This document shows positions 8,846 through 17,751 of a DNA stretch of 64,000 nucleotides, one piece after another. Position 1 is the stretch's first letter, and each line of letters opens with the position of its first letter. The stretch lies in contig DATBKU010000037.1 in assembly GCA_036555725.1 (NCBI GenBank), positions 1 to 64,000 of the forward strand. The letters run 5' to 3'. Source of the DNA: CALAED01 sp036555725. GTDB taxonomy: Bacteria; Actinomycetota; Actinomycetes; Streptosporangiales; Streptosporangiaceae. The translations under genes were made by a program, and so were the position numbers. The notes below the pieces were generated by a model. It searched no databases and was not told where the DNA came from. It worked only from the letters and a program-made list of their open reading frames with translations.

Positions 8846-8924
8846 CCTCCCTTTGTACGCCCTGGCTCCGACATTCGCCTGATCAACGACCGTGGCCGTA
8901 GCATCGATCGGGCAGGAGGCGATC

Positions 8925-9407
8925 ATGATGGACGAGGCGGATCTGCGGCAGCTGCGACGCTGCATCGAGCTGGCGGCCGAGGCGCTGGAGAAGGGCGACG
9001 AGCCGTTCGGGTCCGTACTGGTCGACGCCCACGGCACCGTCCTGTTCGCGGACCACGGTCATGTGGCGGGCGGCGACCACACCCGCCACGCGGAGTTCGA
9101 GCTGGCCCGCTGGGCGGCGGGCAACCTGACCCCCGGGGAGCGCGCGGCGGCCACCGTCTACACCTCGGGCGAGCACTGCCCGATGTGCGCCGCCGCCCAC
9201 GGCTGGGTCGGCCTCGGCCGGATCGTGTACGCCTCGTCGTCCGAGCAGCTGGCCGGCTGGCTGGCCGAGCTGGGCGTACCGCCGCCTCCGGTACGGACCC
9301 TGCCGGTCAACGACATCGTGCCCGGAGCCGTCGTCGAGGGACCGGCGGCCGAACTCGCCGAGCAGGTACGCGACCTGCACCGCCGGTACCACGGCCCGGC
9401 ACGCTGA
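8925..9407 (+). CDS. Nucleoside/guanine deaminase-like zinc enzyme
   Basis: A 160-residue cytidine/deoxycytidylate-deaminase fold protein. PFGSVLVD (about 27-34) is followed by the HAE zinc and proton-relay motif (55-57) and the CPMC motif (Cys85, Cys88). The PFGS and CPMCAAAHGWVGLGRIVYAS segments resemble guanine deaminase/tRNA adenosine deaminase relatives more than cytidine deaminases. The start is one of two tandem ATGs (8925 or 8928) behind CAGGAGG. It sits 17 bp upstream of the agmatinase-family gene, suggesting a small operon for nitrogen release from nucleobases and guanidines (inference). Confidence 0.85.
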   Translation: MMDEADLRQLRRCIELAAEALEKGDEPFGSVLVDAHGTVLFADHGHVAGGDHTRHAEFELARWAAGNLTPGERAAATVYTSGEHCPMCAAAHGWVGLGRIVYASSSEQLAGWLAELGVPPPPVRTLPVNDIVPGAVVEGPAAELAEQVRDLHRRYHGPAR

Positions 9408-9423
9408 GACCACGGGGAGCAGC

Positions 9424-10545
9424 ATGGCGCCGAAAGATCCCACCGCACGCATATCGCCGGACGGCGCCCGTCCGCCCGGGCCCATGACGGTCAACCGGCA
9501 CGAGCGGGAGATGGACTGGAGCGGTATCCAGACGTTCCTCAAGGCCCCCGTCTGCCTGACACCCGAGGACCTGCGGGCCGGCGGCGTCGACGTCGCGGTC
9601 GGTGGCGCGCCCTGGGACGGCACCGCGACCGGCCTGACCGGCACCCACCTGGGGCCGCGCGCCATCCGCCAGGGCGACTACATCAGCGGCGCGCGCCACC
9701 TCAACCACCTGAACGTCCGCGTCAATCCGCTCGACCATCTCGTGGTGGCCGACTACGGCGACGCCGACGTGCTCATCGGCGACCCCCAGGGCACGTACGA
9801 CAACATCCGGTCGTTCGTCGCGGAGATCCTCAACGGCGGTGCGATCCCGATCATCCTCGGCGGCGACCATGGCATCACCTGGCCCGCCGGCACGGCCGTG
9901 GCCGACGCGTACGGACACGGCAGAGTCGGCATCGTCCACTTCGACGCGCACGCCGACACCGCCCCCGACATGCGCGGCGCGCTGCACGGGCACGGCACGC
10001 CGATGCGCCGGCTCATCGAGAGCGGCGCGGTGCCGGGCCGCAACTTCGTACAGGTGGGGCTGCGCGGCTACTGGCCCGAGCCGCCCGTCCTGGCCTGGAT
10101 GGAGGAGCACGAGCTGCGCACCCACTTCATGGCCGAGATCCACCGGGACGGCTTCGGCACCGTGCTGGAGCGGGCCGTCGACGAAGCGCTCGACCATGCC
10201 GACCACCTTTACCTCTCCCTCGACGTCGACGTCTGCGACCCCGCGTTCACGCCGGGGACCGGCACGCCGGAGCCGGGTGGGCTGACCACGGCCGAGGTGC
10301 TGTGGGCCGTCCGGCGGCTGGCCGCCGAGGTCGGCATCGTCGCCATGGACGTCGTGGAGGTCAGCCCGCCGTACGACGTCGGGCCCGGCATCACCGCGCT
10401 GTTCGCGCGGCGCGCGATCATGGAGGCGCTCACCGGCATCGCGATGCGCCGGCTCGGCCTGACCGAGCCCGACCACGTCGACCCCCGCTCGGCCGGCACC
10501 GGCGCCCCTCGCACCTTCCGGGACCGTACGACGGGTTCGGCGTAG
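9424..10545 (+). CDS. Agmatinase/guanidinobutyrase-family ureohydrolase
   Basis: A 373-residue ureohydrolase with all manganese-binding motifs: GGDHG (about 146-150), FDAHAD (173-178) and SLDVDVCDPAFTPG (265-278). The family cleaves guanidino compounds such as agmatine, guanidinobutyrate or arginine to urea plus an amine; the N-terminal extension of about 40 residues and the TPEPGGL segment favour agmatinase-like members over arginase. Start ATG 9424 with GGGGAGC. Substrate cannot be fixed from sequence. It follows the deaminase gene by 17 bp, and a strong hairpin lies 20 bp downstream. Confidence 0.88.
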   Translation: MAPKDPTARISPDGARPPGPMTVNRHEREMDWSGIQTFLKAPVCLTPEDLRAGGVDVAVGGAPWDGTATGLTGTHLGPRAIRQGDYISGARHLNHLNVRVNPLDHLVVADYGDADVLIGDPQGTYDNIRSFVAEILNGGAIPIILGGDHGITWPAGTAVADAYGHGRVGIVHFDAHADTAPDMRGALHGHGTPMRRLIESGAVPGRNFVQVGLRGYWPEPPVLAWMEEHELRTHFMAEIHRDGFGTVLERAVDEALDHADHLYLSLDVDVCDPAFTPGTGTPEPGGLTTAEVLWAVRRLAAEVGIVAMDVVEVSPPYDVGPGITALFARRAIMEALTGIAMRRLGLTEPDHVDPRSAGTGAPRTFRDRTTGSA

Positions 10546-10565
10546 CACACAGAAAAACGTGGCCG

Positions 10566-10592
10566 CGGGCGGCAGGGGCGCGGGGCCGCCCG
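10566..10592 (+). terminator. GC-rich hairpin after ureohydrolase gene
   Basis: Perfect 8-bp inverted repeat CGGGCGGC / GCCGCCCG with an 11-nt loop, 20 bp past the stop. There is no U-tract, as is common for actinobacterial terminators. Confidence 0.6.
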
Positions 10593-10643
10593 GCGCGTTA
10601 TGGTGCGGGCGTCGGTATGCCCCCCATCACGGCGGTGAGCCCC

Positions 10644-11876
10644 ATGTCCGACTCGCTCGGCGATGTATACGACCCCCTCGGCGCGCATCTGGACGATCCG
10701 TATCCGTTCTACACACAGGCCAGGCGGGCGACGCCCATCTTCTTCTCGCCGGTGCTGCAGGCCTGGGTCGTGACGCGTATGGCGGACGTCAGGAAGGTCC
10801 TTCGCGACGGGGAGACCTTCTCGTCGGCCAATGTGCTGCGGCCGTTCTCGCCGCTCAGCCCCGAGGTGTATGCCGTCCTGGCCCAGGGCTACCCGTACAC
10901 GACCAGCATGATCACGGTCGACGGCGAGGAGCACCGGCGGCAGCGGGCCCCCCAGGCCGCCGGCCTCTCCCCCGAGAGCGTGGCCGCCGCGGAGCCGTAC
11001 ATCGTCAAGCGGGCGACCGCCCTGGTCGACGGGTTCGCCGCGGATGGACGCACGGAATTCATGGGCGCCTATGCCAACCCGCTGCCGGTCTCGGTGATCT
11101 GCCACCTCATGGGGTTCGAGCCGGAGGACCACGAGCAGATCGGCGACGACAGCCGCGCCGCGGCCTCCCTCGGCATGGGGCATCGGTTCCAGTCCGAGCA
11201 GGAGCAGGTCGACGCGGCCCAGTCGTGGGTGCGGTTCCAGCACACGATCGGCCGGTACGTACGCGACCGCTGGGCCGCGCCGCGCGCCGACATCATCAGC
11301 GAAATGATCGCCGCGTTCGGGCCGGGCGACGGGCCGCTCACCGCCGACAAGGAGGCCGCGCTGGCGAACATCGTCTTCGGGATCACCCTGCCGGGCCACA
11401 TCACCACCTCGGCACTGCTCGGCAACGGCCTGCTCCGGCTGCTGCGCAGCCCCGAGCAGTGGCGGCTGCTGTGCGAACGGCCCGACCTGATCCCGAACGC
11501 CGTGGAGGAGATCGCCCGTTACGACACGCCGACCCACATCTTCCTGCGGATCACGACCAAGGAGACGACCGTGGCCGGGCAGCGGCTGCCGGACGGGGCC
11601 GAGGTCGCGGTCTGGCTGGCCGCCGCCAACCGTGACGAGACCGCCTTCGAACGGGCCGAGGAGTTCGACGTCACGCGGGAGCCGCAACCCCACGTCGTCT
11701 TCGGCCACGGCGCCCACTTCTGCCTCGGCGCGGGGCTGGCCCGCCGCGAGGTCGAGGTGTCGCTGCGCGTCCTCACCGACCGGCTCCCCGGCCTGCGTCT
11801 CGTGCCGGATCAGCGAATCGCCTTCCGCCCGTCGCTGGACCACCGGGGGCCGCTGTCCCTGCAGGTCACCTGGTAA
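10644..11876 (+). CDS. Cytochrome P450
   Basis: A soluble bacterial P450 of about 410 residues: I-helix oxygen-binding segment GHITTSALLGNG, K-helix EEIAR (ExxR), and haem loop FGHGAHFCLGAGLARRE with the thiolate Cys near 360. It has no fused reductase, so it needs external ferredoxin partners; none is adjacent. The ATG at 10644 behind GGTGAG gives the normal N-terminus SDSLGDVYDPLGAHLDDPYP; the in-frame ATG at 10617 is an alternative. The I-helix has GHITT where AGxxT is usual, a mild variation. Substrate unknown; it has no biosynthetic neighbour. Confidence 0.93.
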   Translation: MSDSLGDVYDPLGAHLDDPYPFYTQARRATPIFFSPVLQAWVVTRMADVRKVLRDGETFSSANVLRPFSPLSPEVYAVLAQGYPYTTSMITVDGEEHRRQRAPQAAGLSPESVAAAEPYIVKRATALVDGFAADGRTEFMGAYANPLPVSVICHLMGFEPEDHEQIGDDSRAAASLGMGHRFQSEQEQVDAAQSWVRFQHTIGRYVRDRWAAPRADIISEMIAAFGPGDGPLTADKEAALANIVFGITLPGHITTSALLGNGLLRLLRSPEQWRLLCERPDLIPNAVEEIARYDTPTHIFLRITTKETTVAGQRLPDGAEVAVWLAAANRDETAFERAEEFDVTREPQPHVVFGHGAHFCLGAGLARREVEVSLRVLTDRLPGLRLVPDQRIAFRPSLDHRGPLSLQVTW

Positions 11877-11899
11877 CTCTCACCAGGTCGCCGGCCGGC

Positions 11900-12712
11900 T
11901 CACGACTTGCGGCCGACCCCGGCGAACATGAACGACACCTCTGGGTCGGTGGTCACGTTGATCGCGTCGGGCGCGTCCGGGCGCCACTGCGGCGCGAAGA
12001 CGACGCCGGGTTCGACGAGGTCGAGGCCCTCGAAGAAGCGTGTGAACTGCTCGCGGGTGCGCGGGACCATCGGCGCCGTGGCCCGGCTGTAGATCTCGGT
12101 GACGGGGGCCTCCGCCTGCGGCCGTGGATCCGCGGTGACGTGGGAAAGCGCGAGGTAGCTGCCCGGCCCCATCGCCTCGCGGAATGTGGAGACGATCTCG
12201 TACGGCTCCTCACCCTCGGTGACGAAGTGCAGCGTCGTCACGATCAGCACCGCCACCGGCTCGTCGAAGTCGATCAGCTTCTGCAGGTCGGGATGCTCGA
12301 TGATCTTCTCGGGCTCGCGGAGGTCGGCCTCGATGAACGTGGTCGTCTCGACGGTGTGCAGCAGCGCCTGGGCGTGCACCCGCACGACTGGATCGTTGTC
12401 GACGTACACCACCCGGGCGTCGGGGATGACCGCGTGGGCGACCTCGTGCACGTTGTTCTGTGTGGGCAGCCCGGCGCCGATGTCGATGAACTGGCGGACG
12501 CCGTTCTTGGCCAAGAAGCGCACCGCACGGCCGAGGAACTCCCGGTTGGCCCTGGCGGCGAGCCGCGCCTCCGGCACGATGCCGAGGATCTTCTCGGCGG
12601 CCTCACGGTCGGCGGCGAAGTTGTCCTTCCCACCCAGCCAGTAGTCGTAGATTCGGGCAACGTTGGGTGTGGTGACGTCTACGCCACGGGGCGCTCGGCC
12701 ACGGGTGGGCAC
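11900..12712 (-). CDS. SAM-dependent methyltransferase, PF04672/DUF574 family
   Basis: A 270-residue member of the actinobacteria-specific S-adenosyl methyltransferase family. The hallmarks are NVARIYDYWLGGKDNFAADR near the N-terminus, the SAM loop FIDIGAGLPTQNNVHEVA, the second-strand acid VVYVDNDPVV and an EPGVVFAPQWRPD ending. The GTG at 12712 lies behind AAGGTGG. The natural substrate of the family is unsettled; these genes occur in many copies in Streptomyces and relatives. A paralogue lies at 58971-59801. Its 3' end faces the P450 gene 23 bp away. Confidence 0.92.
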   Translation of the reverse strand: MPTRGRAPRGVDVTTPNVARIYDYWLGGKDNFAADREAAEKILGIVPEARLAARANREFLGRAVRFLAKNGVRQFIDIGAGLPTQNNVHEVAHAVIPDARVVYVDNDPVVRVHAQALLHTVETTTFIEADLREPEKIIEHPDLQKLIDFDEPVAVLIVTTLHFVTEGEEPYEIVSTFREAMGPGSYLALSHVTADPRPQAEAPVTEIYSRATAPMVPRTREQFTRFFEGLDLVEPGVVFAPQWRPDAPDAINVTTDPEVSFMFAGVGRKS

Positions 12713-12872
12713 TGTCCACCTTTCCTATCCGTCCTCACCCCGGCGCCGCCCACCCCAGACCTCAGGCCGTGCTCGAACGTGCTCCTTGTGCCATGCGGAC
12801 ACAACTGTCACTCGTCGTCACAGCATTGTCCGAGTCCGGTCACAATACAGTCAACCCCGTGAACGTGCGTTT

Positions 12873-13841
12873 ATGAGGTACGGCGGAGGTGCCCGTCGTA
12901 CCGTCGAATCCGTGGACACGCTCGCGCGGTGGCTGGTCTTCGGGCTGGGGCTGACGCTCACCGCGTGTGACGGTGGTTCGCCGGCGCCGCCAGGCCCGGC
13001 CGCGCCCTCGATCTCCGTCGACCAGCGCGTCGAGCGGTCGCTGCCCGAACCGCGGCAGGAGGTGGCCGCCGCGGCCAGCGACGCGGTCGGGCTATGGGTG
13101 GTCGGCGGCTTCACCGGTGAGCGGGTCAGCAGCCCGAGCGTCTTCCGCTTCGACGGCTCGCGCTGGCACGCCGCGCCGCCGCTCCCTCTCGGGCTCGACC
13201 ATCCGGCCGCCGCCGCGCTGGGGAGCGTCGTCTATGTGGCCGGCGGCAACAGCAACGGGCGGACCAGCGGACGCGTGTTCGCCCTCCCCGGCCCGCGGGA
13301 GGTGGCGCCGCTGCGGCACGCCCGCGCCGGGCTGGCGCTCATCGCGGTGGCCGGCCGACTGTACGCGGTCGGGGGCAATGACCAGAACGGCAACGTCGGC
13401 CCGGCCGAGGAGTACGACCCGGCGCGCGACGGCTGGCGGGAGCTGCCGCCGCTGCCCCGTCCACGCAACCATGTTGCCGGGTTCACCTACGGCGACCGGG
13501 TCTGCGTCGCCGGCGGCCGCTCCCCCAATACCGCCGACGTCGACTGCTGGGACCCGGCGGGCGACCGCTGGACGAAGCTGCCCGGGCTGCCCAAGCCGAC
13601 GAGCGGGGCCGGAGGAGGCAACCTGAACGGCCGTGTGTACGTCGCGGGCGGCGAGGACCCCGGTAACGGCACGATCGTCGATCAGCTCGCCGTGCTGACC
13701 GGCGGAACCTGGTCGGCCACGCGCATGGTGGGGCCCCGGCACGGGATCGCGCTCGCCGCGTACCACGGCCGGCTGTGGGCCTGCGGCGGCGGCAGCCGGG
13801 CGGGATTCGGCACCGTGGCCACGTGTACATCGTTCCGCTGA
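12873..13841 (+). CDS. Kelch-repeat lipoprotein
   Basis: About 322 residues. An N-terminal type II signal (LARWLVFGLGLTLTACDGG, lipobox LTAC) is followed by roughly five kelch blades, each with the GG...W/Y pattern, for example VYVAGGNSNG, LYAVGGNDQNG, VCVAGGRSPN, VYVAGGEDPG and LWACGGGSRAG. It should form an exported beta-propeller anchored to the membrane, probably a binding or scaffold protein. The ATG at 12873 gives a basic n-region; a GTG at 12912 is a shorter alternative, and neither has a strong ribosome site. The 160 bp between it and the divergent methyltransferase gene holds no convincing element. Confidence 0.8.
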   Translation: MRYGGGARRTVESVDTLARWLVFGLGLTLTACDGGSPAPPGPAAPSISVDQRVERSLPEPRQEVAAAASDAVGLWVVGGFTGERVSSPSVFRFDGSRWHAAPPLPLGLDHPAAAALGSVVYVAGGNSNGRTSGRVFALPGPREVAPLRHARAGLALIAVAGRLYAVGGNDQNGNVGPAEEYDPARDGWRELPPLPRPRNHVAGFTYGDRVCVAGGRSPNTADVDCWDPAGDRWTKLPGLPKPTSGAGGGNLNGRVYVAGGEDPGNGTIVDQLAVLTGGTWSATRMVGPRHGIALAAYHGRLWACGGGSRAGFGTVATCTSFR

Positions 13842-13871
13842 GAGGCCTTGCGACCCATTATTCGCCTGCGT

Positions 13872-13889
13872 ATATTCGTAGACGAGTAT
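13872..13889. promoter_or_regulatory. Putative PadR operator
   Basis: An 8-2-8 dyad (ATATTCGT AG ACGAGTAT, one mismatch), 24 bp before the PadR start, in a locally AT-rich patch. Autoregulation through such dyads is usual for PadR proteins; the assignment here is by position only. Confidence 0.45.
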
Positions 13890-13912
13890 TCGGCAGCAAG
13901 TAAGGATTGGAC

Positions 13913-14557
13913 GTGGCTCAGCGACGCAAGGTCGGCAACATGCTCGGCCTCGCCGTACTCTCCGCCGTCGCCGGGCGTCCCATGCATCCGTACGAGATGG
14001 CGTCGGTGCTGCGTGCCCGCGGCAAGGACGACGACATGAAGCTCAAATGGGGCTCGCTCTACACGGTCGTCGGCAACCTGGAGAAACACGGCTTCATCGA
14101 GGCGGTCGAGAGCGGCCGGCAGGGCGGGCGGCCGGAACGCACGGTCTATCGCATCACGGACGCCGGGTATGGCGAGATGGCCGACTGGGTGCGCGAGCTG
14201 ATCGGTGTGCCCGAGCCCGAGTTCCCGCGGTTCAAGGCGGGGCTGTCGGTGATGGGGGTGCTGTCCCCCGACGAGGTCACCGCACTGCTGCTGGAGCGGA
14301 TCGCGCTGCTCGAAAAACGGGTCGCCCACCTGCGCGCGACCCTTGCCGAGCACGGCGACGTGCCGCGCGTCTTCCTCATCGAGACCGAGTACGACCTGGC
14401 CATGCACGAGGCCGAGGCCGCGTGGGTGCGGGCGATGCTCGCCGAGTTCACCGACGGCTCACTGCCCGGGCTCGCCGAATGGCGCGAGTTCCATCGCACC
14501 GGCGCGGTCCCGCCCGAGCTGGCCGACCTCGCGGAAAGGGGCGCCACCAAGGACTGA
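13913..14557 (+). CDS. PadR-family transcriptional regulator
   Basis: About 214 residues. The winged-helix PadR domain (about 8-95) includes MLGLAVLSAVAGRPMHPYEM, LKWGSLYTVVGNLEKHGFIE and GRPERTVYRIT; a Vir_C-like helical dimerisation region follows (about 100-200). The GTG at 13913 is preferred over TTG 13907 because AAGGA sits 6 nt upstream. It is followed, about 140 bp later, by a methyltransferase gene in the same direction, which may be its target. Confidence 0.9.
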   Translation: MAQRRKVGNMLGLAVLSAVAGRPMHPYEMASVLRARGKDDDMKLKWGSLYTVVGNLEKHGFIEAVESGRQGGRPERTVYRITDAGYGEMADWVRELIGVPEPEFPRFKAGLSVMGVLSPDEVTALLLERIALLEKRVAHLRATLAEHGDVPRVFLIETEYDLAMHEAEAAWVRAMLAEFTDGSLPGLAEWREFHRTGAVPPELADLAERGATKD

Positions 14558-14699
14558 CGGCAGACGGCCCGGCGGCGGTGCTGCGAACACCACCACCGGA
14601 CCTCGACCTTCCACCGAAACCCACCATGGAGCGGGCCCGGCGGCTAGGCGGCAACCCAAGGATAGCCAGGGCGCCGCTCCGCGACACCTGGAGGCGATC

Positions 14700-15413
14700 A
14701 TGGCTTTCCACCAGCACGAACCCACCCGACCCGACGTACGCGTTCGCGAGCGGCGCGGCAGGGTGCCGCGCATGGAGGGCGGTATCGCCCGCTGGTACAC
14801 CCGGCTGCGCAGCTCCGGGCACCAGCTCGAGACGTACCGCAGGCAAGGCGTGGAGTTGACCGCGGATCTGCCCGACGGCGCCGACGTACTGGAGATCGCG
14901 CCCGGCCCGGGATTCCTGGCCATCGAGATGGCCCGCTCCAGACGGGTCACCGTGACGGGCCTGGACATCAGCCACACGTTCGTGCAGATCGCGAGCGAGA
15001 ACGCGCGGCGGGCCGGGGTGCAGGCCGAGTTCCGGCAGGGCGACGCGGCCGCGCTGCCATTCGACGCGGCGTCGTTCGACCTGATCGCCTGCCAGGCCGC
15101 GTTCAAGAACTTCACCCGGCCGGTCGACGCGCTCAACGAGATGCACCGCGTGCTGCGCGCCGACGGCACGGCGGTGATCCAGGACATGCGCAACGAGGCG
15201 ACCCGCGCCGACATCGACCGCGAGGTGCGCGGCATGGAGCTCGGCCGGCCCAACGCGTTCATGACGAAGGTCACGCTCACGATGCTCCGCCGGCGCGCCT
15301 TCTCCCAGGCCCAGTTCGAGCGGCTGGCCGCCGCGAGCGCCTTCGGCTCGAGCGAGATCCGCGCGGACGGGATCGGCATCGAGGTACGGCTGCGGAAACC
15401 GGACGCTGCCTGA
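14700..15413 (+). CDS. Class I SAM-dependent methyltransferase (Methyltransf_11 type)
   Basis: A 237-residue enzyme with motif I VLEIAPGPGFLAIEMAR, motif II VTGLDIS, then FRQGDAAALPFDAASFDLIA and a VLRADGTAVIQDMR strand, the ubiquinone/menaquinone-methyltransferase-like fold. The start is ATG 14700 with CTGGAGG; longer in-frame sequence upstream belongs to the PadR region and shows no homology. Substrate unknown. It is probably in the PadR transcription unit, with a second methyltransferase gene 23 bp downstream. Confidence 0.88.
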   Translation: MAFHQHEPTRPDVRVRERRGRVPRMEGGIARWYTRLRSSGHQLETYRRQGVELTADLPDGADVLEIAPGPGFLAIEMARSRRVTVTGLDISHTFVQIASENARRAGVQAEFRQGDAAALPFDAASFDLIACQAAFKNFTRPVDALNEMHRVLRADGTAVIQDMRNEATRADIDREVRGMELGRPNAFMTKVTLTMLRRRAFSQAQFERLAAASAFGSSEIRADGIGIEVRLRKPDAA

Positions 15414-15435
15414 TCCCCCGGGTAGGGTGCGGGCC

Positions 15436-16032
15436 ATGCAGGAGGTCCCGGCGGAGCTCGCCGGCCACCCGGACCGGCTCCGGTGGAACGCCGCGTACGA
15501 AGCCGCCCCGGCCGCGGCGTTCACCGCCCATCCCCTCGCGGTGCAGGCCCTGTCCATGACGCCGCCCGACGGCCCCGTCCTCGATCTGGCGTGCGGACCG
15601 TCGGGCAGTGCGCTGCTGGCGGCCGCGGCCGGGCGGCCGGTGACCGCGGTCGACGTCTCGGAGGTGGCGCTCGACCTGCTCGCCGCCGAGGCCGCACGGC
15701 GCGGGCTGAGCGAGCTGATCACGCCGGTCCAGGCCGACGTCGCGGAGTGGCGCCCGCAGCCGTCCCGCTACGCCCTCGTGCTGTGCACGGGGTTCTGGGA
15801 CGGGGCCGTCTTCGGCCCGGCGGCGGCCGCGGTGGCGGCGGGCGGCCTGCTCGGCTGGGAGGCGTTCACCATCGACGCGCGGCGGGCCCGGCCCGAGCTG
15901 CCCGTCGCCTGGTGCCTGCGGCCCGGGGAACCGGCCGTGCTGCTGCCGCCCGGTTTCGGCGTCCTCGACCAGCACGACCTGCCGGAGCGGGAGCACGGCG
16001 GGAAACGGCGGCTGTTGGCTCGGAGGCAGTAG
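15436..16032 (+). CDS. Class I SAM-dependent methyltransferase
   Basis: About 198 residues with VLDLACGPSGSALLAAAAGR (motif I), VTAVDVSEVALDLL and a tellurite-resistance TehB-like middle (ALVLCTGFWDGAVF). A methyltransferase for a small molecule is likely. ATG 15436 is preferred behind AGGGTG; GTG 15427 is possible. It is downstream of the previous methyltransferase on the same strand and converges on the acyl-CoA synthetase gene 33 bp away. Confidence 0.8.
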   Translation: MQEVPAELAGHPDRLRWNAAYEAAPAAAFTAHPLAVQALSMTPPDGPVLDLACGPSGSALLAAAAGRPVTAVDVSEVALDLLAAEAARRGLSELITPVQADVAEWRPQPSRYALVLCTGFWDGAVFGPAAAAVAAGGLLGWEAFTIDARRARPELPVAWCLRPGEPAVLLPPGFGVLDQHDLPEREHGGKRRLLARRQ

Positions 16033-16064
16033 CCGGCGCCGAGGCCGTAGCCGGGCCCGGATAG

Positions 16065-17714
16065 TCAGCGCCGCTCCGCGGCGGGCGCCGTCGCGTCCGC
16101 CACGACGGCGCGCGCCCACGCGAGATCGGGCTTGCCGGCCGGGCTCCGCCGCAGCTCGGGCACGAACACGACGTCTCGGGGCTGCTTGTAGTCGGCGAGC
16201 TCGTCCGTTACGCGGGCCCGCACCTGCTCGGGACTGACGTGCGCGCCGTCCGGAACGGCGACGACGGCGGCGATCCGATGGCCCCAGCGCTCATCGGGAA
16301 CGCCGACGACGTAGACGTCGTCGACGTCGGGATGCCGGGCGATGACCTGCTCGACCTCCTCGGCGAACACCTTCTCGCCGCCGGTGTTGATCACCCGGCC
16401 GTCGCGGCCGAGCAGCGTGAGCGAGCCGTCGGCCTCGATCCGGGCCAGGTCGCCCGGCACGCAGTAGCGACGGCCGTCCACGTCGCGGAAGGTGGCCGCG
16501 CTCTTCACCGGATCGCCGAGGTAGTGCGTGCGCTCGGGGGCCGGCGCGGCGAGCAGCCCGACCTGGCCGGAGCCCGGCTCGACGTCGGTGCCGTTCTCGT
16601 CGATCACCCGCGCGCCCGGAACGAGCTCGAACCGTGAGGTGACGCTGCGCTCGCCGCGAACCGTCACCGACCGGGCGAACGGGCCGCCCTCAGAGGCCGC
16701 GATCACATCGTCGAGGCGCGCGTCGCAGTGCCGCAGCAGCCGCTCCTTGACCTCCGCGCTCCAGGTCACGCCGACGCTGAAGATCCGGCGTAGGCCATCG
16801 AGGTCGTACGGACGGCCTTGCTCGGCGGCCCGTTCGAGCGCGTCGGCGAGCGGCCGGGCGAAGACGTCGCCGACGATGCACAGGTCCGTGACCGGATGCC
16901 GCTGGATGACCTCGGCCATCTCCTCGGGATCGTGGGACCGCGACGTGAGAAAGACGACCGCGCCGCCGACGATCAGCGCGCCGAGTGTGGTGTACATGCC
17001 GGTGCCGTGCATCAGCGGCGGGGCGACCAGGGTGACCGGGCCCAGTGCGCCGGCCACCACCTCTCGGGTGGACGCGGCGAACTCGTCCATGTCGGCCGGC
17101 GCCGGCCGGCCGAGCTGCCCGTAGCCGGAGTTCAGCACGTGCCGGATCAGGTCGGCCTGCCGCCAGACGACCCCTTTGGGGCGGCCGGTCGTACCGCCGG
17201 TGAACATGAGCCACTCGTCCTCGCCCGAGCCGGGCGCGCGCGGCGACGACGGCCCCTCGGCGGCGACGCGCTCATAGTCGTCCGCGCGCCCGGCCAGCGG
17301 ATCGGACCCGGTCGCAGGTGCGCCGCGCCGCAGGATCGTCCGGACACGCGGCAGCCGGGCCAGCGCGGCGGCGGCCACCGGCGTCAGCGCGGTGTCAAGC
17401 ACCAGCGCGGTGGCGGCCGAGTCGTCGAGGAGGTCGCGCAGCTCGCGCTCGCGGTACCGGTAGTTGACGTTGACCTGGGCGCAGCGCAGCTTCAGGACCG
17501 CGAAGATCGTCTCCACGTACGCAGGGCCGTTGTAGAGTGCGATGGCGACACGGTCGCCCGGGCCGAGACCGTCGTCGGCCAGCCGCTGGGCCAGCCGGGA
17601 CGCCCGCTCGTCCAGCTCGCGCCAGCTGAGCCGGGTGTCACCCTGGATGACCACCGGGCGGTCGCCGGCGGCGTCGGCGACCATCTCGAGCAGGGTCGCC
17701 AGGTTCTCCCGCAT
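16065..17714 (-). CDS. Acyl-CoA synthetase (AMP-forming)
   Basis: A 549-residue ANL-superfamily ligase. The P-loop-like motif is MFTGGTTGRPKG (about 170-181). Other motifs are APPLMHGTGMYT, GDLARIEADG, LGRDGRVINTGGEKVF and a C-terminal RSPAGKPDLAWAR with the catalytic Lys. It resembles FadD-type enzymes that activate carboxylic acids to CoA thioesters through an acyl-adenylate. The ATG at 17714 follows the amidohydrolase stop by 37 bp, so the two form an operon; together they suggest uptake and activation of a carboxylate released by hydrolysis or decarboxylation (inference). Confidence 0.9.
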   Translation of the reverse strand: MRENLATLLEMVADAAGDRPVVIQGDTRLSWRELDERASRLAQRLADDGLGPGDRVAIALYNGPAYVETIFAVLKLRCAQVNVNYRYRERELRDLLDDSAATALVLDTALTPVAAAALARLPRVRTILRRGAPATGSDPLAGRADDYERVAAEGPSSPRAPGSGEDEWLMFTGGTTGRPKGVVWRQADLIRHVLNSGYGQLGRPAPADMDEFAASTREVVAGALGPVTLVAPPLMHGTGMYTTLGALIVGGAVVFLTSRSHDPEEMAEVIQRHPVTDLCIVGDVFARPLADALERAAEQGRPYDLDGLRRIFSVGVTWSAEVKERLLRHCDARLDDVIAASEGGPFARSVTVRGERSVTSRFELVPGARVIDENGTDVEPGSGQVGLLAAPAPERTHYLGDPVKSAATFRDVDGRRYCVPGDLARIEADGSLTLLGRDGRVINTGGEKVFAEEVEQVIARHPDVDDVYVVGVPDERWGHRIAAVVAVPDGAHVSPEQVRARVTDELADYKQPRDVVFVPELRRSPAGKPDLAWARAVVADATAPAAERR

Positions 17715-17751
17715 CTCGGTTCCTCCTCGCCGTTTGCGGGCGCCGTACGGC